Shown here in pieces: positions 50,101-60,910 of a stretch of DNA of 64,000 nucleotides. The notes under the pieces were generated by a model. It worked only from the letters and a program-made list of their open reading frames with translations. It made no database searches and had not been told where the DNA came from. How positions within the stretch are numbered: the first letter of the stretch is position 1; each line of letters starts with the position of its first letter. The DNA is taken from positions 8,065,470 through 8,129,469 of the forward strand of contig NC_092012.1 of the NCBI RefSeq assembly GCF_042242105.1, read 5' to 3'. Source of the DNA: Pempheris klunzingeri. Its lineage: Eukaryota; Chordata; Actinopteri; Acropomatiformes; Pempheridae. The translations under genes were made by a program, and so were the position numbers.

Positions 50101-51016
50101 TAGAATAACTCCGGTACACAGTTGGATGTGGTTGCAGGTGCAAAAGGGAAACCTGTGGACAGAGGTGTAACGCACTTGGAACTTCTGATCACGAGAGTTG
50201 AATGAAAACACTGGTCTGTGGTCAAAGTTCCTGCTTCAGTCTGCCGTCATGTGATAGTCAGATTGTTTCCTCATCAAAGCAAGTAGCAGGAAACTGGAAG
50301 ATGCGAGTTGGTTGTCATGAAAAACTGGCTAATCCAGCTAATTGAATACCCGATGAATCACTTCAGTGGGAAAACTAATGTCATAATCTGATTTTCCCAT
50401 AAAGCAGACCTGCTCTTTGATTTGCTGCAGTAGAGATATTAGACACAGAAAATCTCTTAATGGTTGACAAATCTACATTTTCCTGCTGTAAATATGTCCT
50501 TATTGTTTAGTAATCCAAGCTGATTCACCCACTGAAATTCAACCCAGCTTCTATGTGCAGAGTCATCAACATTTACTATTGTTTCCTGCTGTTTCTTAAT
50601 TCTTATATAAAAGCTAATAAATGAGGTAGAAAATAACCATAAAACCTCTTTGTTCTTTGCAGGTATTGGAGATCTGCATCGCTATACTTGTCCACAAGAG
50701 CATCATAGTGTTCAGCCTGTCTGTGAAGCTGGTCCAGAGCGCAGTCCGTCCGCTGTGGGTGGCTGCTTACATCGGAGTCTTCGCCATGATGTCACCTATA
50801 GGCATCGCCATCGGCATCAGCGTGATGGAGGCTCAGCTGGCAGCCGGAGCGCTAATCCAGGCCGTGCTGGAGGGGCTCGCCGCAGGGACGTTTATTTACA
50901 TCACCTTCATGGAGATCCTCCCACATGAGCTCAACTCCCCCGGGAAGCAGCTCCTCAAGGTGTTCTTCATCCTGCTGGGCTTCAGCATCATGGCAGCGCT
51001 GACGTTTTTGGGCTGA
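47007..51016 (+). CDS. slc39a1: Zinc transporter ZIP1 (SLC39A1), whole coding span (4 coding exons)
   Basis: Plasma-membrane ZIP-family importer moving Zn2+ into the cytosol. Exons: 47007-47121, 48259-48389, 48958-49272, 50663-51016; phases join to 304 aa (human 324). Seen: TM1 VKIGALVGLLLLTLLFGFIP; CFAGGVFLAACLLDIIPDYL (TM2); PEFIMAAGFFMVLIVERIV (TM3); a His-rich cytosolic loop with GHGHSHG (about 131-137) and HHVHVDFQAH; TM4 metal-site motif HSVFEGLAIG (H171, E175); TM5 VHKSIIVFSLSVKL (H198); YITFMEILPHEL and the C-terminal membrane segment. The AUG has a strong context (A at -3, G at +4). ZIP3 is less likely: length, the short His loop and the C-terminus LLGFSIMAALTFLG fit fish Zip1. Confidence 0.95.
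47122..48258 (+). other. slc39a1 intron 1
   Basis: 1.1-kb intron. Open frames inside (for example 47176-47445) show no known family. No repeat recognised. Confidence 0.75.
48259..48389 (+). CDS. slc39a1: slc39a1 coding exon 2
   Basis: 131 nt from TTTGCAG to GTGCGT. Completes Glu39 and encodes IQRTVQSLISCFAGGVFLAA, then CLLDIIPDYLSDINTELDTQ and KVE (TM2 and its extracellular end). Confidence 0.95.
48390..48957 (+). mobile_element. slc39a1 intron 2 with repeat fragment
   Basis: The segment near 48450-48600 begins GTAGACTGTATATAAGAGG, a start typical of a frequent fish interspersed repeat. The remainder of the intron is plain. Confidence 0.45.
48958..49272 (+). CDS. slc39a1: slc39a1 coding exon 3 (TM3, His-rich loop, TM4)
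   Basis: 315 nt between AAACAG and GTGAGA, starting TSFPLPEFIMAAG and ending LAIGLQSTDSK. Contains the histidine-rich variable loop and the zinc-binding TM4. Confidence 0.96.
49273..50662 (+). mobile_element. slc39a1 intron 3 with ACTAAA-rich repeat
   Basis: About 49760-50105 holds TTAGTTTTTGTCAGTTTGGC and a run of ACTAAAACTA-type units followed by a long poly(A), which I recognise as a common teleost repeat. The rest has no feature. Confidence 0.5.
50663..51016 (+). CDS. slc39a1: slc39a1 coding exon 4 (TM5-TM8) and stop
   Basis: 354 nt from TTTGCAG to TGA, encoding VLEICIAILVHKSIIVFSLS, PIGIAIGISVMEAQLAAG, AVLEGLAAGTFIYITFMEIL and PHELNSPGKQLLKVFFIL to the end. Confidence 0.97.
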   Translation, partial: VLEICIAILVHKSIIVFSLSVKLVQSAVRPLWVAAYIGVFAMMSPIGIAIGISVMEAQLAAGALIQAVLEGLAAGTFIYITFMEILPHELNSPGKQLLKVFFILLGFSIMAALTFLG

Positions 51017-51935
51017 GACCAGGCGACAAATCGGCCGGCATGTCTGTCACGACGCTTTGTGCAAACTACTGCAGCTCTTGACTTTTGTACAGAAAGACAA
51101 ACTGTCTTCATTAGAAAAGAAGAAGCTGCGCTGTTACATCAACTCTGGAGTTTTTAATGTCAAAGGGAGCATGACAACAGATGTTGGTGTTTTATTACTT
51201 TGAATATACTTTTAAAATAATGAACAGGAACAGGAAAAAGGAACAGTTCAGCTGATTTTCTTTGTATATACACATGTAACATTTCTTTTAAAGAGGATTT
51301 TATGTGAAGAGGAAACACTTACTGCAATGGTAAGTGTGTTGAAGGACTGAGAGAAGCACAGGGGAAAGAAGCGTTATCAGTCAGTGCCCTCACTTATCAC
51401 TGGCCTTGTTTTCAAACATGCTTTGGACCTGCAAACAAAACCACAATGTCTGACCTTTGACTATCGAGGAAACCGCTAGAAACAAAGGGCTCCGTTCTGT
51501 GTATGTGATACCTTGTAATTAATTCAATCAATCATGCCAGTTTATCCGTACCTCCAGATACTTAATGTTTACATTTTATTTGGGACAAATTCAAACAGGA
51601 AGCTTCCCCTTTCCAAAAAAAGTTTGTGCCTTCGCTTTCTTATTACACGCTCAGCTGGATGGCCGATCTTTGTAATTTGTCTTGTGTTTCCACTGACTCA
51701 GATTTATTTTGGTAAATACTGACATTTTAGTGCAATTCTTTTAGATTTAGCTTCCAGCATTAGGCTGCTTTTACTTCTCATTACAAACTGGATAACCAAT
51801 CAACATGTGTTACATTTGTCCAGTAAACTAGTGTAAATCTAAACTGAAGCCTTAAGAATTTGTTTGCCAAAAAAGTGGCAATGATGAGAAAATATGTGGG
51901 ATTTCTTTTTTATTCTGTTTGCACTTTTCTGGTAA

Positions 51936-51951
51936 AAAAAAAAAAAAAAAA
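51936..51951. repeat. Poly(A) tract
   Basis: About 16 consecutive A. Confidence 0.9.
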
Positions 51952-54089
51952 GAAATCAGTGATTATCTCCACAAATTACTAAAATGTGACTTTTAACAGC
52001 CTACTATTTTAACAAGCTCATCACTTTTATTTACATACTGTTGACCTTTGTCCTCGTTTAGCCTGTCTATTTTGCCACTTTTGTCCAGCCAAACTGGATC
52101 AGACTGATTATTCACTGTAAATACAAAAATATGCTGCCACACAAACTAAGGACACTACAGTACGGCTGAAATAATGGGAGTATTATTTCAGTCTGCCTTA
52201 ATGGTCCACACACGTGTGGCTTTAACAAAGAACTGATAAGAAACAGTTCAGCACACAGTTAAAAAAGGTCCGGTGTGTCTGTGCTTTCGGCCTTACTCTC
52301 AAAGTCAGTCATGCAATTATAGTTGTGAACTCTGTTTGGTCACAATTCCTGTTTTAGTCTGTCATGTGATGGGTAGAAGGAAGTTAGAAGCTGTGGGGCA
52401 TAAGACACTTGTATTTGTCAGCAAAAAAGTTTTGTTGATGCCAGTTCAAACGTGGCAAGTTTCAACTTTTGTGCATTTTTTTTTTTTTTCATTAAAGGTC
52501 ATTTGATCAGTATGAAGAAATGAAAGGAGTGCCGCTGCTATCAGTTCAGTGTTGTCATTGTGGTTGTTGTCAGAATACCAACCAGTGCACTGTAACAGAA
52601 GAAAGTCTTTTATTTGTTTGTACGAAAGCATCAACTGTGTATTTGCTGGTAAACCCACATGCATTATTTTGTGCCTCATGATTTTTCATCTCATGAGAGG
52701 TGACCGTCGTGTAAACTTGATCAAAGTAAAGATAAAGGAGGAATTTTCTGTCTACTTGTCTGTTGTGTGTAAAAGTAGCAGAGCCTATAATCAATGTTAG
52801 TCTTTATACAAGATTACTTTTGTGTTTTTATTAGGCAGTCAAACAGAAGAGGTTAGTGACTGAAAAAAAATCCACACTGAAACCAAAAAGTTGATTTGAG
52901 AACAAAACTATTGACACTGTTTTGCAAGATAGATTTTTGATAAAAGATGTAACAATTTAAATCCATAAGTTTTGCTTGTTGAGGTGAACCTCATGGTCAG
53001 GACCCACAATCAAAGATGTACTACGCATCTCATTTGGTTCGTGGATCAGGGATCAGGAGAGGTCGGCAACATCCACTGAGCTCTGTCCTCTCCATGGACT
53101 TCAAAGCTCCCTCCACAAAACGTGATTAATTAATACATGCGTTAATACATCCTTAATCAAAATTTTGTTTACGTGCAACAAATTATTTTTTGGTTGCAAT
53201 GCTGAACATTTTGATTGCAAAAACACAACAGGAGCCTCACAGTATATATTACTTTAACAGGCACTATTATACAAGCACGTGTTACGGAAAATGACTTTGA
53301 TTTACTTAATTAAAACTTTAATAAGAACCTTCAACTGCACTTGTGAGTGTGAGTCAAGTCTTTTTTTTATGTAATAAATAATATTACTATGTCAGCGATA
53401 GCACAATTAAATGAATTATTCATGAACGTGTGCAGTGTGTAATAATTATGGATAAAATATGGTGTGATCCTCCGCCTTAATGTAACTATAGTGCATCATT
53501 TACGACCATATTTTATAGATTTATTATTGTTGTTATTAGTAGTAGTGGTAGAACTAGAATTATATTAACAGGTAGTGAACGTGTCCAGCTCTGCTTGTAT
53601 AGGATTTGATGCCAGTTGGGTGACAAGGCAGCAGATAGTGGTGCCACTAGGTGGGAGTGTTGGTCCTCTGATTAATAGCTGCTGTCAATATGAAGAGTAT
53701 TTCAAAGGTGCAAGATTAGAGGACTTTGATATTACGTTTTGGGACACACTATGGTGATGTGTGTGTAGGATTACTAACTTTTAAAAGCTTGTCAGCCACC
53801 TAGCTTAGTTTTCACAGAGGCCGTCTAGTAGAATTTCACTATCTTATTGCACCATCTAAACTATTTAAAGCCACCTTGGATTAGCTTGAAAATGCATCAC
53901 CACAAAACTGAAATCAGACAGGTTTTTTTTTCTTGAAAAAGCTCATGAAAAGTTGACTTTGTAGAGATGTATGGTTCCCACAAGACAGCAACACTACAAA
54001 CATATGATGATCTTATAGAGTTTGATACACAACTGTTGAAAAACTATTATAAAAGATAGTTTAAAGGCAACATATGTATTGATGCACCT

Positions 54090-54265
54090 GTAACATTAAT
54101 CCAGAAACATCATATATAATAGTAAAACACTGACAGGAGCCACTGTCTGCATAATGAGTGGTTTTACTTTAAATATTATAAGTTCATTTTGCTGATAATA
54201 TTTACATATTTTGTTGTACTAGTACTTTTACTTGAATAAAGGACGTCAATACTTCATCGACCACT
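54090..54265 (+). mobile_element. Teleost repeat, copy 2 of the 46430 family
   Basis: GCATAATGAGTGGTTTTACT, AGTTCATTTTGCTGATAATA, CTAGTACTTTTACTTGAATA and ATACTTCATCGACCACTG reproduce the family order almost end to end. Confidence 0.6.
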
Positions 54266-54736
54266 GCTTGTTTGTTGGCTCGCAGGGTGACATAACTGGC
54301 AGGAATTCTTTTACATCAAACAATGTAACCAGATACCAGAGACAAACACACTTGTATAGCCACATCTGATGTGGTACATGGAGGCATTGTTAACCCCTGT
54401 TTGTCTCTGCGAGGGAATAGGAGGTCATTCATGAGCATCCACTAATGAGAGGAGCTGATAGCGGAACAACAGCAGAGTACAGCAAGTCTGCCAGTTCTGG
54501 ACGACAGAGGCCTCAGTGTGTGCAGGAGGGACACCCAGCGGAGCTTTAATGTGGGATGGACGCTCCCTCTGTTCACCCACAGCTCATTAACCTCTCAGAC
54601 ATGATGCCGATTGCGTCCCACACAAGGTCTGCTTTTTAACGCTGGGGTGGCATGCTTTATACTCAGGGTGCACAATGTGGAGAGGGAGGAAACAAATAGA
54701 TAAACTGATTTGATCAGTTCACAATCCAGTTCAGTT

Positions 54737-54763
54737 TCTTTATTATTATTATTATTATTATTA
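54737..54763. repeat. (ATT)n microsatellite
   Basis: About nine ATT units. Confidence 0.92.
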
Positions 54764-55965
54764 TAGTATAAATACACCTCTCTTTTTAAACTGTTTGCCA
54801 TTTTGGGAAAATGTGTTCAGAATTTTAAACATCTTGATATGCAAAAAGGAAAATAGTTTTATCACAGAAACAAATGTCATTTTTTCAAAAGAGGATGTTT
54901 AATATAAGGAAGATGAAATAACATGCAAGAATGATCAATAAAGAGAAGATTGTGAAATGTAGAAATAAACAGAATGTGCAAATATCAATGGAAAAATGTC
55001 TAAATTAATTAACTAAGATTAAATGTAAAAAGGTACATGGGCTCCATCTGTAGTGGATCAACAAAGTCAGAAGGGTCTGTCCTCAGGGGAATATGAATGC
55101 CTGTGCAAAATGTCCATCCAGCAGGTGATTTCATTCTGGACCAAAGTGACACTGGTGTGGCTAAGAAAAAGAAGCAAAAATTACTAATTGCTGTGAGTAA
55201 CAAAGATGGAGATAATGAAAATGGAAATAGAAACATGACAAACTATCATCAAATTCTGCAAAATAAAAGAAAAAATGATTTGATTCTCAATTACTCTAAT
55301 TGATAACCGGCAGAAAAAGAAGTTGTCTGATGTTGTGCAATCATGGATAAGTAATCCATGATCTGGGTCCCACAACTAGAGGGTCCCTCTGGTGAGGATT
55401 TTAAGGAATGCACAGAGAGGAATGTGTAATGTGAAGCTGAAGGTGCAAGTCCTTCACAGGTGGTCGACTCGCTCATGTGACATTTCCACAGGCACGGGAG
55501 CGTCCAGCTCTAATCCCACTTTTCATGTCACATGTGGGTTAACGTCCAGCCTGAACGGGTGACAGCGGGCACACTGGAGACAAGACAGATGTGAGAGACA
55601 GCATTGAGAAAGAAAACCTGCAAACTCTCCAGTTTCATCAATATGAAGAGCTATTTTGTACATTAGTTTTCTTTAATTTTGTTGCCTTTTCATAAATGTT
55701 TTCTCTTTTGAAGTTGTGTTTTCTAATTTGGCAATTCAAGAATCATTTTTTGGGACCTGTGTTTTCTATATTTTGAGAAATGGCATTGTGTTTTCTATAA
55801 TAGCAATGAGATGTAAAACATTCTCTATTTTACCAATGCATGTCAACTGGTGTTGTTGTGCTTTAACCCTCCGGACCACTGGGGTACCATTGTGACAGTC
55901 CAAAGCGACGCACCTTTTCTCATCCAATCCCAGCAGCCCCTTCACTTCACGGTTTGTATTATGTA

Positions 55966-56022
55966 GATTAGCCACTCATCGTAATCCACTGTGTCATTTT
56001 AATCCTACTTTGAGTGACGTTT
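55966..56022 (+). promoter_or_regulatory. Candidate rlbp1 promoter with CRX/OTX-type sites
   Basis: Reverse-orientation GATTA at 55966-55970, TAATCC at 55982-55987 and TAATCC at 56000-56005, followed by a TGACGT half-CRE near 56016. All lie within about 140 bp of the presumed first exon's donor. TAATCC is the core recognised by CRX and OTX2, which control photoreceptor, RPE and retinal genes. Confidence 0.45.
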
Positions 56023-56059
56023 TCAGTAACTCCTCCCCTCCTGGTCCTCTCTCCTCCTG

Positions 56060-56107
56060 TTGTCTCCCCTGCCACTCTGCCCACACCTCTCATCCCGTCT
56101 GCTTAAG
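56060..56107 (+). other. rlbp1: Probable non-coding first exon of rlbp1 (5' end unknown)
   Basis: A perfect donor AAG|GTAAGT at 56107/56108 fits a 5'UTR exon that would splice to TTTCTCCACAG at 57245. RLBP1 in other vertebrates has a non-coding first exon. The 5' limit given is only a guess. Confidence 0.45.
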
Positions 56108-57245
56108 GTAAGTCTGCTCAGCTCTTCATTCAGAATAACCTCCAGATAGATCAGGGAAATAAAGATGAAAAGTAATCAATACAACAAAACTGGTGTGACA
56201 GGCAATACGCCTCTTTATTGGATGTTGAATTACAAATTCAGTGTCTCTGTATTGGAGGTTTAGTTGATTGTATTGTTTATATTCTGTATTCAACTTCATT
56301 TACACCAACTTTCATCTGTTGTTGTTCTAAAACTCTTACGGCCTAAGTGATGGATTAACTTAATTTTTGCTGGGGAGGAGCTTTAGTTCATCTGTGTTAT
56401 GATTCTTGTTTAAAGGACAACTACAATCAACATCAGTATTGGTCTTTTTACCATGCTAAATTAACGTGGAATTGTTAAAAAAAAAAAGCTACACTCTGTG
56501 CTGAAGGTTTTCCCAAAAGTCTGTTCTAACATCTGAATGTAAAAATATGCATTTTTTCACAATAAAAAAGATTTTTAATTCTGTTTCCAAACAAAGATGG
56601 TAGCCAGAAATGATGATTTGTACAGTGTGAACCAAATGTAAAAACTGTATTATATTATGTGTATGATTCTGTAAACTTTCACTGAAAATATTATTTTGAG
56701 TCTTACAAAATAAAAGCAAGACGTTTGTCATTTCTTGCTAAATGGAATAGGACTTTTTCTCATCATGCAGTAAACAGAATATCTTTTTAATCCACATAAT
56801 TACTGAGTGGTTCAGGATTCTGGAAATACCTTTGAGTGTCAAATATCACAAGGTATTTGTTTTGCCTCTTCACTTAACAATACAGGAGGAATCAACTTCC
56901 TAGATGGGATAACTGAGTTTTATTGGAGAGCAGTGGTCGGTAAATCTGTGATTTTGTTACTGTATTGTGTTAAGTCCTTACATAAGAGGGTGTCTCCTCC
57001 ACTGATGAGTAAAGAAACCACTCTTCAGTGTCCCAGAGCCATCTGCTATATTTACGCAGATCATTTATGTAGATTTTTAAATTACAGCTGAATCAATGCA
57101 TGTCTGATCCCGTGGCCTGTCCTTAACAAACTCTGACATGAACAAACTAAGTATCTGGACAACTCAGAAAAAAAAGGGCTTCACACTGCAGTAACTCGTC
57201 TGATGTGCTCATGTTATGTTTGTTCCAACTCCTCTTTCTCCACAG
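56108..57245 (+). other. Presumed rlbp1 5'UTR intron
   Basis: 1.1 kb between the likely non-coding exon and the start-codon exon. AT-rich with no repeat or exon I can name. Confidence 0.5.
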
Positions 57246-57286
57246 TGTTAGTGAAGCTGCTGTGAGACGCTGCAACCATGGCTGCT
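57246..57286 (+). CDS. rlbp1: rlbp1 first coding exon (5'UTR plus 9 coding nt)
   Basis: The acceptor CTCCACAG ends at 57245 and the AUG is at 57278. Only MAA is coded (57278-57286) before the donor GTAAGT. The UTR part is 57246-57277. Confidence 0.9.
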
Positions 57287-58823
57287 GTAAGTTTAATTGC
57301 TTTGTAACAACTCAACAGAGAGCGCTTGGGTGTCACCTTGTCTCTGTTAAAGCCAGCTCATCAGTGTCAGGGTGGGTTAAAAGCATGGGGCTCTTGGAGG
57401 TTTGACTGTCAGCGCATGATGCTGCTTAACGCTGTTATTGTGCCAGTAGATGCTGGCTCTGGGATGGACCCTTAAGCTGTTTTTAAGAAGTGGCTTTAGA
57501 AGTCCTTTCTGTAATCATGTGAAGCAGATTAGGCAGCCGTTCACTGGTGTGCATCGTTTGGGGTTTGCTCTGGCTCAGATGGGTTGCGGGTTCTCAACCT
57601 AAAGTCACTGTAATGAGCTGCCATTGAGGTGTTCAAAAGTAACGCATGATTAATGGTTGCACTCTTTTTTTGTTTCAAAAACTGCTGAGGCTAAAAGCAG
57701 TGATGTTAAACACAGACATAAAGGAGGATTTCAACCAGATTGGTTTGTTAGTGAATGGCAGAATAACCAAGAAACTTGAGGAAAATCTTCATTCATAAAA
57801 TAACCTGCACAAGTCGATATGGTCTCTTCTTTTTTAAAAGCTCATTATTCCTTGTGCAGACTGGATCTTTCCGTATGGTCTCTGAGGAGGAGCAGAGCAT
57901 GAGGTCTAAACTGGAGCATTTGACAGTAAAGGATCATGGGCCTGTGTTTGGGCCGTGCCACAAACTCCCCGGCCACACTGTGCAAAAGGTAATAATAATA
58001 ATGAAACTAATGACAACTGGACAGCAGCACAGACAGATCAAATCAGAATATTAAAGTGCAAAATTGCTGTGACACTGAATACGTGCTTTTCATGCTGTCC
58101 TTCCTCCTCCAGGCGAAGGATGAGCTGAATGAGACGGATGAGAGGCGGTCGTCGTCAATGAAGGACCTGCGAGCCATGATGAAGGAGAGAGCAGCAGAGG
58201 GAGATGACCTGGCCAAACTGGTGCTGGAGCGCTTCGGGGACAAACCGGACTCCCTGCTGCTGCGCTTCCTCAGAGCTCGCAAGTTTGATGTTGTCCGATC
58301 CCACGAGCTCTTGAAGGGTTAGTAGCAGAGGAGACTTTCTGTTAGTCCACACAACTTTATATCAATGATTTCTATTTCATTTCTAGTGCAGAGAGACACA
58401 CTGGTGACCTTATTATTATTTTTTTCATATTCTTTGATTCTGTGTCTACAGACATTTTCAAATAGCCTCAGTAATTGAGGCTGAGACCTCTTTTGTGCCC
58501 CTCATTTGCATGAATTCTGTCCATCACTGAGACTGGGAGGCATGTGCTCATTAACTGGGGGCTTTTAGATGTTTCTGAGGGTCCCCTGACAAAGCCCCCC
58601 TTTGTGTCCAAATGGGACGGCAAGTTTACTTTACTTGTGAGAATATTTAGTCCTCACAAAGACAGAAGCACAAGAAAACACACACACATTTATGAATGTA
58701 GAAGCAGAACTTGTTAGTGTGAGAGGGGAATGTGATGTGAACGTGAACTTGTTTTGCGGGGTTAATTGCTGCTTGTGAGTAAAACACTGAACACATGCTC
58801 ATGCAAAAGGACTCTGTCTTTCC

Positions 58824-58858
<35 letters not shown>

Positions 58859-60221
58859 ACTCGCTCTCACTCTGGGTTAATTGGTGCCTGGGTATGAAGA
58901 GGCTTAGAGCAGCACTGTGGATGCACCGAGACAGTGGTGTCATTGTGTTTAGCAACATCAACATCCTGCACTGGGCACTCATACTGTACACAAAGGGTTT
59001 GTGTGCCACATGAGAGAATGCAGATGATCTCTCAGTTGTGATTTGTGTGTGTGTGTGTGTGTGTGTGTTTGGGGGCCGTCAAGGTTATGTGCGCTTCAGG
59101 AAGGAGTACCCTGAGCTGTTCGAGAACCTGACCCCTGAGGCGGTCCGCAGCACCATCGAGGCGGGTTACCCTGTGGTTCTGCCAAGCAGGGACAAGTACG
59201 GCCGTGTCGTCCTGCTCTTCAACATCGAGAACTGGGACCTGGAGGAGATCACATTCGATGAGGTAGCACACAGAGCACAGTCGCAACTCTATATGTGACA
59301 ATGAGGTAGAGCGGGTCGTCCACCAATCAGGCAGTTCGATCCCAGGCTCCTTCAGTCCGCAGGTCTAAGTGTCCTGAAAACTGCTCCTGAAGCTGTGTGT
59401 GTATGATGATGAGTTTCCTCCTGATGGCAGATTGACAACCTCCCATCCTTGTATGAATGAGAGAATGTAGTGTCAAAGCACTCTGAGTGCCCCAAAAAGA
59501 TTCTAAAGGTGCTATAAAGGTGCAGATTATTTGCCTTAAATTCTCTACAAATGTTCAAATTATTCATTTGTTAAAAACAAGTGATTGTGTGTGTCACAGA
59601 TCCTCAGGGCGTACTGTGTGATCCTGGAGAAGTTACTGGAGAACGATGAAACCCAGATTAATGGCTTCGTCCTGATTGAAAATTTCAAGGGCTTCACCAT
59701 GCAACATGCTTCAGGAATCAAGCCGGCCGAGCTCAAGAAGATGGTGGACATGCTGCAGGTGAGAGCAGACTCACGAGGGAAGCTGAGTACTGAGAATCTT
59801 TATCTGCAACCTTAGAGGTGTGGTTTTTAAAAAATCTGTTTCTGCTGTTTTCTTTTGTGCAGGACTCTTTTCCTGCCCGTTTCAAAGCGGTCCACGTCAC
59901 TCACCAGCCCTGGTACTTCACCACTACATACAACGTGGTCAAACCCTTCATGAAGAGCAAGCTGCTGGAGAGGGTACGCACGGAGGGCAGATGCTATTAA
60001 CACTTCTAAATCAGTCAGTTTTATCACATGTACACTTGTCATCTCCACTGAATACTGCTCACAACCTTCCTCAGGTCTTTGTCCACGGTGACGAGCTGGA
60101 CAACTACATCAAAGAATTTGATGCCGACAACCTGCCAGCAGATTTCGATGGGAAAGCCTCTGTCACCGACTGCCAGGCCATCGCCACCAAGCTTTTTGGC
60201 TCTGAGGACACCGCCCTCTGA
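57278..60221 (+). CDS. rlbp1: Cellular retinaldehyde-binding protein (CRALBP), whole coding span (7 coding exons)
   Basis: Soluble carrier of 11-cis-retinal/retinol in RPE and Mueller glia, supporting visual-pigment regeneration. Exons: 57278-57286, 57860-57988, 58113-58317, 59084-59262, 59600-59758, 59863-59973, 60075-60221; phases join to 312 aa (human 317). Seen: [21 protein letters not shown]; the CRAL-TRIO N-terminal helices (about 47-125, [14 protein letters not shown]); the CRAL-TRIO domain (about 126-295) with [59 protein letters not shown] and [20 protein letters not shown]. Arg233 matches human Arg234, the Bothnia-dystrophy position. The AUG has a strong context (ACCATGG). Teleosts have a and b copies; which one this is cannot be decided here. 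Confidence 0.97.
57287..57859 (+). other. rlbp1 intron after the start exon
   Basis: 573-bp intron. No feature seen beyond splice sites. Confidence 0.8.
57860..57988 (+). CDS. rlbp1: rlbp1 coding exon 2
   Basis: 129 nt from TTGTGCAG to GTAATA, encoding [20 protein letters not shown] then [20 protein letters not shown] and VQK. Very close to the human N-terminus. Confidence 0.96.
58113..58317 (+). CDS. rlbp1: rlbp1 coding exon 3
   Basis: 205 nt from CTCCAG to GTTAGT, encoding [12 protein letters not shown] through [13 protein letters not shown] and HELLK, the CRAL-TRIO N-terminal helical region. Confidence 0.96.
58831..58856. repeat. (CA)n microsatellite
   Basis: About 13 CA units after a CTCTCT stretch. 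Confidence 0.93.
59044..59068 (+). repeat. (TG)12 tract adjoining rlbp1 exon 4
   Basis: Twelve uninterrupted TG units end 15 nt before the exon. The spacer is TT then GGGGGCCGTCAAG. Confidence 0.95.
59084..59262 (+). CDS. rlbp1: rlbp1 coding exon 4
   Basis: 179 nt encoding [20 protein letters not shown] then [20 protein letters not shown] and [16 protein letters not shown]. The acceptor (GTCAAG) has no proper pyrimidine tract and sits just after a (TG)12 repeat. Protein homology fixes the boundary. Confidence 0.94.
59306..59525 (+). mobile_element. SINE-like repeat in rlbp1 intron 4
   Basis: GTAGAGCGGGTCGTCCACCA, CAGTTCGATCCCAGGCTCC and AAAGCACTCTGAGTGCC then GGTGCTATAAAGGTGCAG match the order of the tRNA-box-containing fish repeat also present at 28160-28325. 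It fills most of the 59263-59599 intron. Confidence 0.65.
59600..59758 (+). CDS. rlbp1: rlbp1 coding exon 5
   Basis: 159 nt from TCACAG to GTGAGA, encoding [40 protein letters not shown] and [13 protein letters not shown], the core of the retinoid-binding fold. Confidence 0.96.
59863..59973 (+). CDS. rlbp1: rlbp1 coding exon 6
   Basis: 111 nt from TTGTGCAG to GTACGC, encoding [20 protein letters not shown] to LLER. Carries Arg233. Confidence 0.96.
60075..60221 (+). CDS. rlbp1: rlbp1 coding exon 7 and stop
   Basis: 147 nt from CCTCAG to TGA, encoding [40 protein letters not shown] and FGSEDTAL. It is a little shorter than human between IDENILPSDFGG and YDGKA. Confidence 0.96.
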   Translation, partial: VFVHGDELDNYIKEFDADNLPADFDGKASVTDCQAIATKLFGSEDTAL

Positions 60222-60886
60222 ATGAACAGCCCTCCCATTTCAAACCCAAGAGTTATAGTGTCCTTCACCCTAGATGCTTCTTTTGTGATCAGATCAGATG
60301 TGAGATCTATTTTGAAGCTAGGTTGACGTTTCTATTATTATTCAGGCAGTTCCTATGAGCAAAAAGAAGTATCTAGAGTTAGGAGAAGGGGAAGGTTTGT
60401 TATACATGGTGATATAAATGGGAAAGAAAAAGAATGTTTAGATAGCACAGAGAGAATAACTGATGGTTAATGTTATTTGCTGACATTTCTTGTTACTTTG
60501 CAAGCCGTTGGAAAATGAGAGAGATGATAACGTGATGCTGTCGCTCACATCCACAATGAGTCAGACTGGGTACGGTTCGGAGATTTTTCGCCTTAAAAAT
60601 GAATTCCACAGCATAAAGAGCAGCCTTGTGCCTACAGTCCTGTCAGATGAATGAGTGCAGAAGTGTATTACAGTCTCGGGGGAGAATTTGAGAAAGATAC
60701 GAGGAGGGAAAACTGATAATGGATAAGCCTGCATTTGATTATTGTTTAAGGAGCAGGAGCGTCCTGATTGCAGTGCCATGGAAACAGTTTTTTTTTGTCT
60801 AAACAGCCTTGTTTGAGTTGACACTCAGATGCCTGATGTACCACAGTGATCCATTCTGCAATTTGCATTGGATTGGGAACATTTCA

Positions 60887-60892
60887 ATTAAA
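60887..60892 (+). terminator. Candidate rlbp1 polyadenylation signal ATTAAA
   Basis: ATTAAA about 665 nt after the stop, followed within 15 nt by a T-rich then GTGT stretch, the normal arrangement of a cleavage site. Confidence 0.5.
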
Positions 60893-60910
60893 ATTGTTTT
60901 TTTTTTTTGT

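Larger units (their letters stand above)
51017..55950. other. Intergenic region slc39a1 to rlbp1, including the slc39a1 3'UTR
   Basis: No exon recognised. An ATTAAA at 52491-52496 is a possible slc39a1 polyadenylation signal but distant (about 1.5 kb). Poly(A) near 51936-51951, (ATT)n at 54737-54763 and a repeat copy at 54090-54265 are the only features I can name. Confidence 0.65.
58318..59083 (+). other. rlbp1 intron before exon 4
   Basis: 766 bp containing a (CA)n run (about 58831-58856) and the (TG)12 at 59044-59068 next to the acceptor. The rest shows nothing. Confidence 0.85.
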
